From positions 6,478,631 through 6,542,630 of the forward strand of contig JBAIZL010000010.1 in the NCBI GenBank assembly GCA_036971475.1: a stretch of 64,000 nt of DNA, read 5' to 3'. Positions 63,301-64,000 of this stretch are shown one piece after another (position 1 is the first letter of the stretch; each line of letters begins with the position of its first letter). Source of the DNA: Prosapia bicincta (taxonomy: Eukaryota; Arthropoda; Insecta; Hemiptera; Cercopidae). The position numbers and the translations under genes were made by a program. The notes under the pieces are model-generated. The model saw nothing but the letters and a program-made list of their open reading frames with translations. It ran no database searches and had not been told where the DNA came from.

Positions 63301-63480
63301 TCCTTCCTTGTAGTAGATTCGAGCAGACGCTGCTACTTTGCCAGGGATGATTACGGTATGTCCTTCCTTGTAGTAGATTCGAGCAGACGCTGCTACTTTG
63401 CCAGGGAGGATTACGTTATGTCCTTCCTTGTAGTAGACTTGAGCAGACGCTGCTACTTAGCCAAGGAGGGTTTACTCTAT
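57341..63480 (+). repeat. 60-bp satellite array, ~102 copies, open in frame on both strands
   Basis: Unit TCCTTCCTTGTAGTAGATTC, GAGCAGACGCTGCTACTTTG, CCAGGGATGATTACGGTATG. Flanking units are diverged and the middle is nearly uniform. Translated in the plus frame, each unit gives a 20-residue repeat (SFLVVDSSRRCYFARDDYGM), open from 57373 to 63564 except for TAG codons near 59509 and 60649; the minus strand is open for 559 codons. Most variants change the amino acid (CTTGTA to TTTATA, GATGAT to GAGGTT, GGT to GCT or GTT), so there is no sign of selection for protein. There is a 19-unit (1140-bp) duplication, 59461-60540 with 60601-61680, and a second repeat at a 960-bp offset (60781 and 61741). 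It is best read as satellite DNA. Confidence 0.93.
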
Positions 63481-64000
63481 GTCTTTCCAAGGAGTATATT
63501 CCACTGGAACGCTATTTCCTTCAGATTCTTGCTTTTCTTACTGCACCTAACATTTCGTTATTAACGCCAACATTTGAGATCAATCATCTAAGATGTTACG
63601 GGTCTAACGTTGGGTGCTCAAAGCGTTTGTAGAAACAATGACTCGTGCATTTATTTATTTATAACGCGAAGCCCTGTATGGATTAGATTAGTAATATTAT
63701 TGATACAAGTTTATATAAAGGGTGAATACAAAATAAGGTTAATGTGTAGAGTGTGCTATGAATGGCGTCATTACATAGGAAGAGTGCATTTATAGCGAAA
63801 CAGAATTATTTTTACCCCAGTAACATCGACTTTTGTATAATATCGTTATTATTTATTCCCACTTGAGTATTATGAGGGTGTGTGAATAAAAATAATAAAG
63901 TTTTATCTATATGTTACTATAAAATCTCGTATGCCATTGAATCTTTAATCTTAAAGGAAAATCCTAGGACTCACCAACATGATTTCGTAAATGTGAGGTT
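63481..64000. other. Unassigned DNA at the right edge
   Basis: The plus-frame of the 60-bp array runs into unique sequence and stops at 63564. A 61-codon frame at 63610-63795 has no recognisable features. Confidence 0.45.

Noticed and set aside
57373..63564. Very long ORFs of the 60-bp array as real protein genes
   Set aside because: Both strands are open, variants are mostly non-synonymous, single stops interrupt, and the pattern is that of a 60-bp satellite.

Overview
This window is AT-rich, gene-poor, extremely repeat-rich eukaryotic DNA, most likely from an insect. The clues are long interstitial arrays of the insect-type telomere pentamer TTAGG, a relic of an R1-clade-like LINE, a decayed Penelope-like retroelement, a terminal-inverted-repeat DNA transposon with a transposase fragment, and many short dispersed families. 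There are no rRNA genes, operons, CRISPR arrays or intact host protein genes. Only one weak host-exon candidate (56303-56411) was found. The insect order cannot be fixed from this sequence; TTAGG telomere repeats argue against Diptera.

Layout. 1-5.6 kb: AT-rich DNA with a palindromic fold-back element (1041-1964) and a copy of dispersed family D. 5.6-7.2 kb: a 34-bp minisatellite containing a 745-bp higher-order duplication. 7.76-8.73 kb and 14.59-17.05 kb: two direct copies of an element that carries a TTAGG array inside it; the array is about 90 bp in the first and about 1.8 kb in the second, where it has homogenised into TGAGG and then TCAGG blocks. 8.74-13.96 kb and 27.1-31.7 kb: two arms of a large inverted repeat, each ending on its inner side in an array of the same 90-bp satellite. 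Between the arms lie the second TTAGG element, an R1-like LINE relic (19.1-20.3 kb), a 1.44-kb DNA transposon (20643-22081) and several small dispersed repeats.

33.87-35.54 kb: a minus-strand Penelope-like element with recognisable reverse transcriptase and GIY-YIG endonuclease, broken by several stops and frameshifts. 35.5-43.4 kb: mostly unassigned AT-rich DNA with microsatellites and dispersed repeats. 43.4-49.6 kb: about 33 copies of a 184-bp satellite. 49.6-53.6 kb: two minus-strand copies of family D in AT-rich DNA. 53.6-54.3 kb: a 28-bp array. 55.7-56.0 kb: a 36-37-bp array. 57.3-63.5 kb: about 102 copies of a 60-bp unit. Because 60 is a multiple of 3, this last array gives very long open frames on both strands, and I judge these to be non-coding.

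Tandem arrays make up nearly a third of the window, and mobile or dispersed elements account for much of the rest. The features do not form a pathway. What they record is array expansion, inverted duplication and transposon decay. The items most worth following up are the TTAGG-carrying element, the inverted arms with their shared 90-bp satellite, and the DNA transposon with six copies of a transposase-site-like motif.
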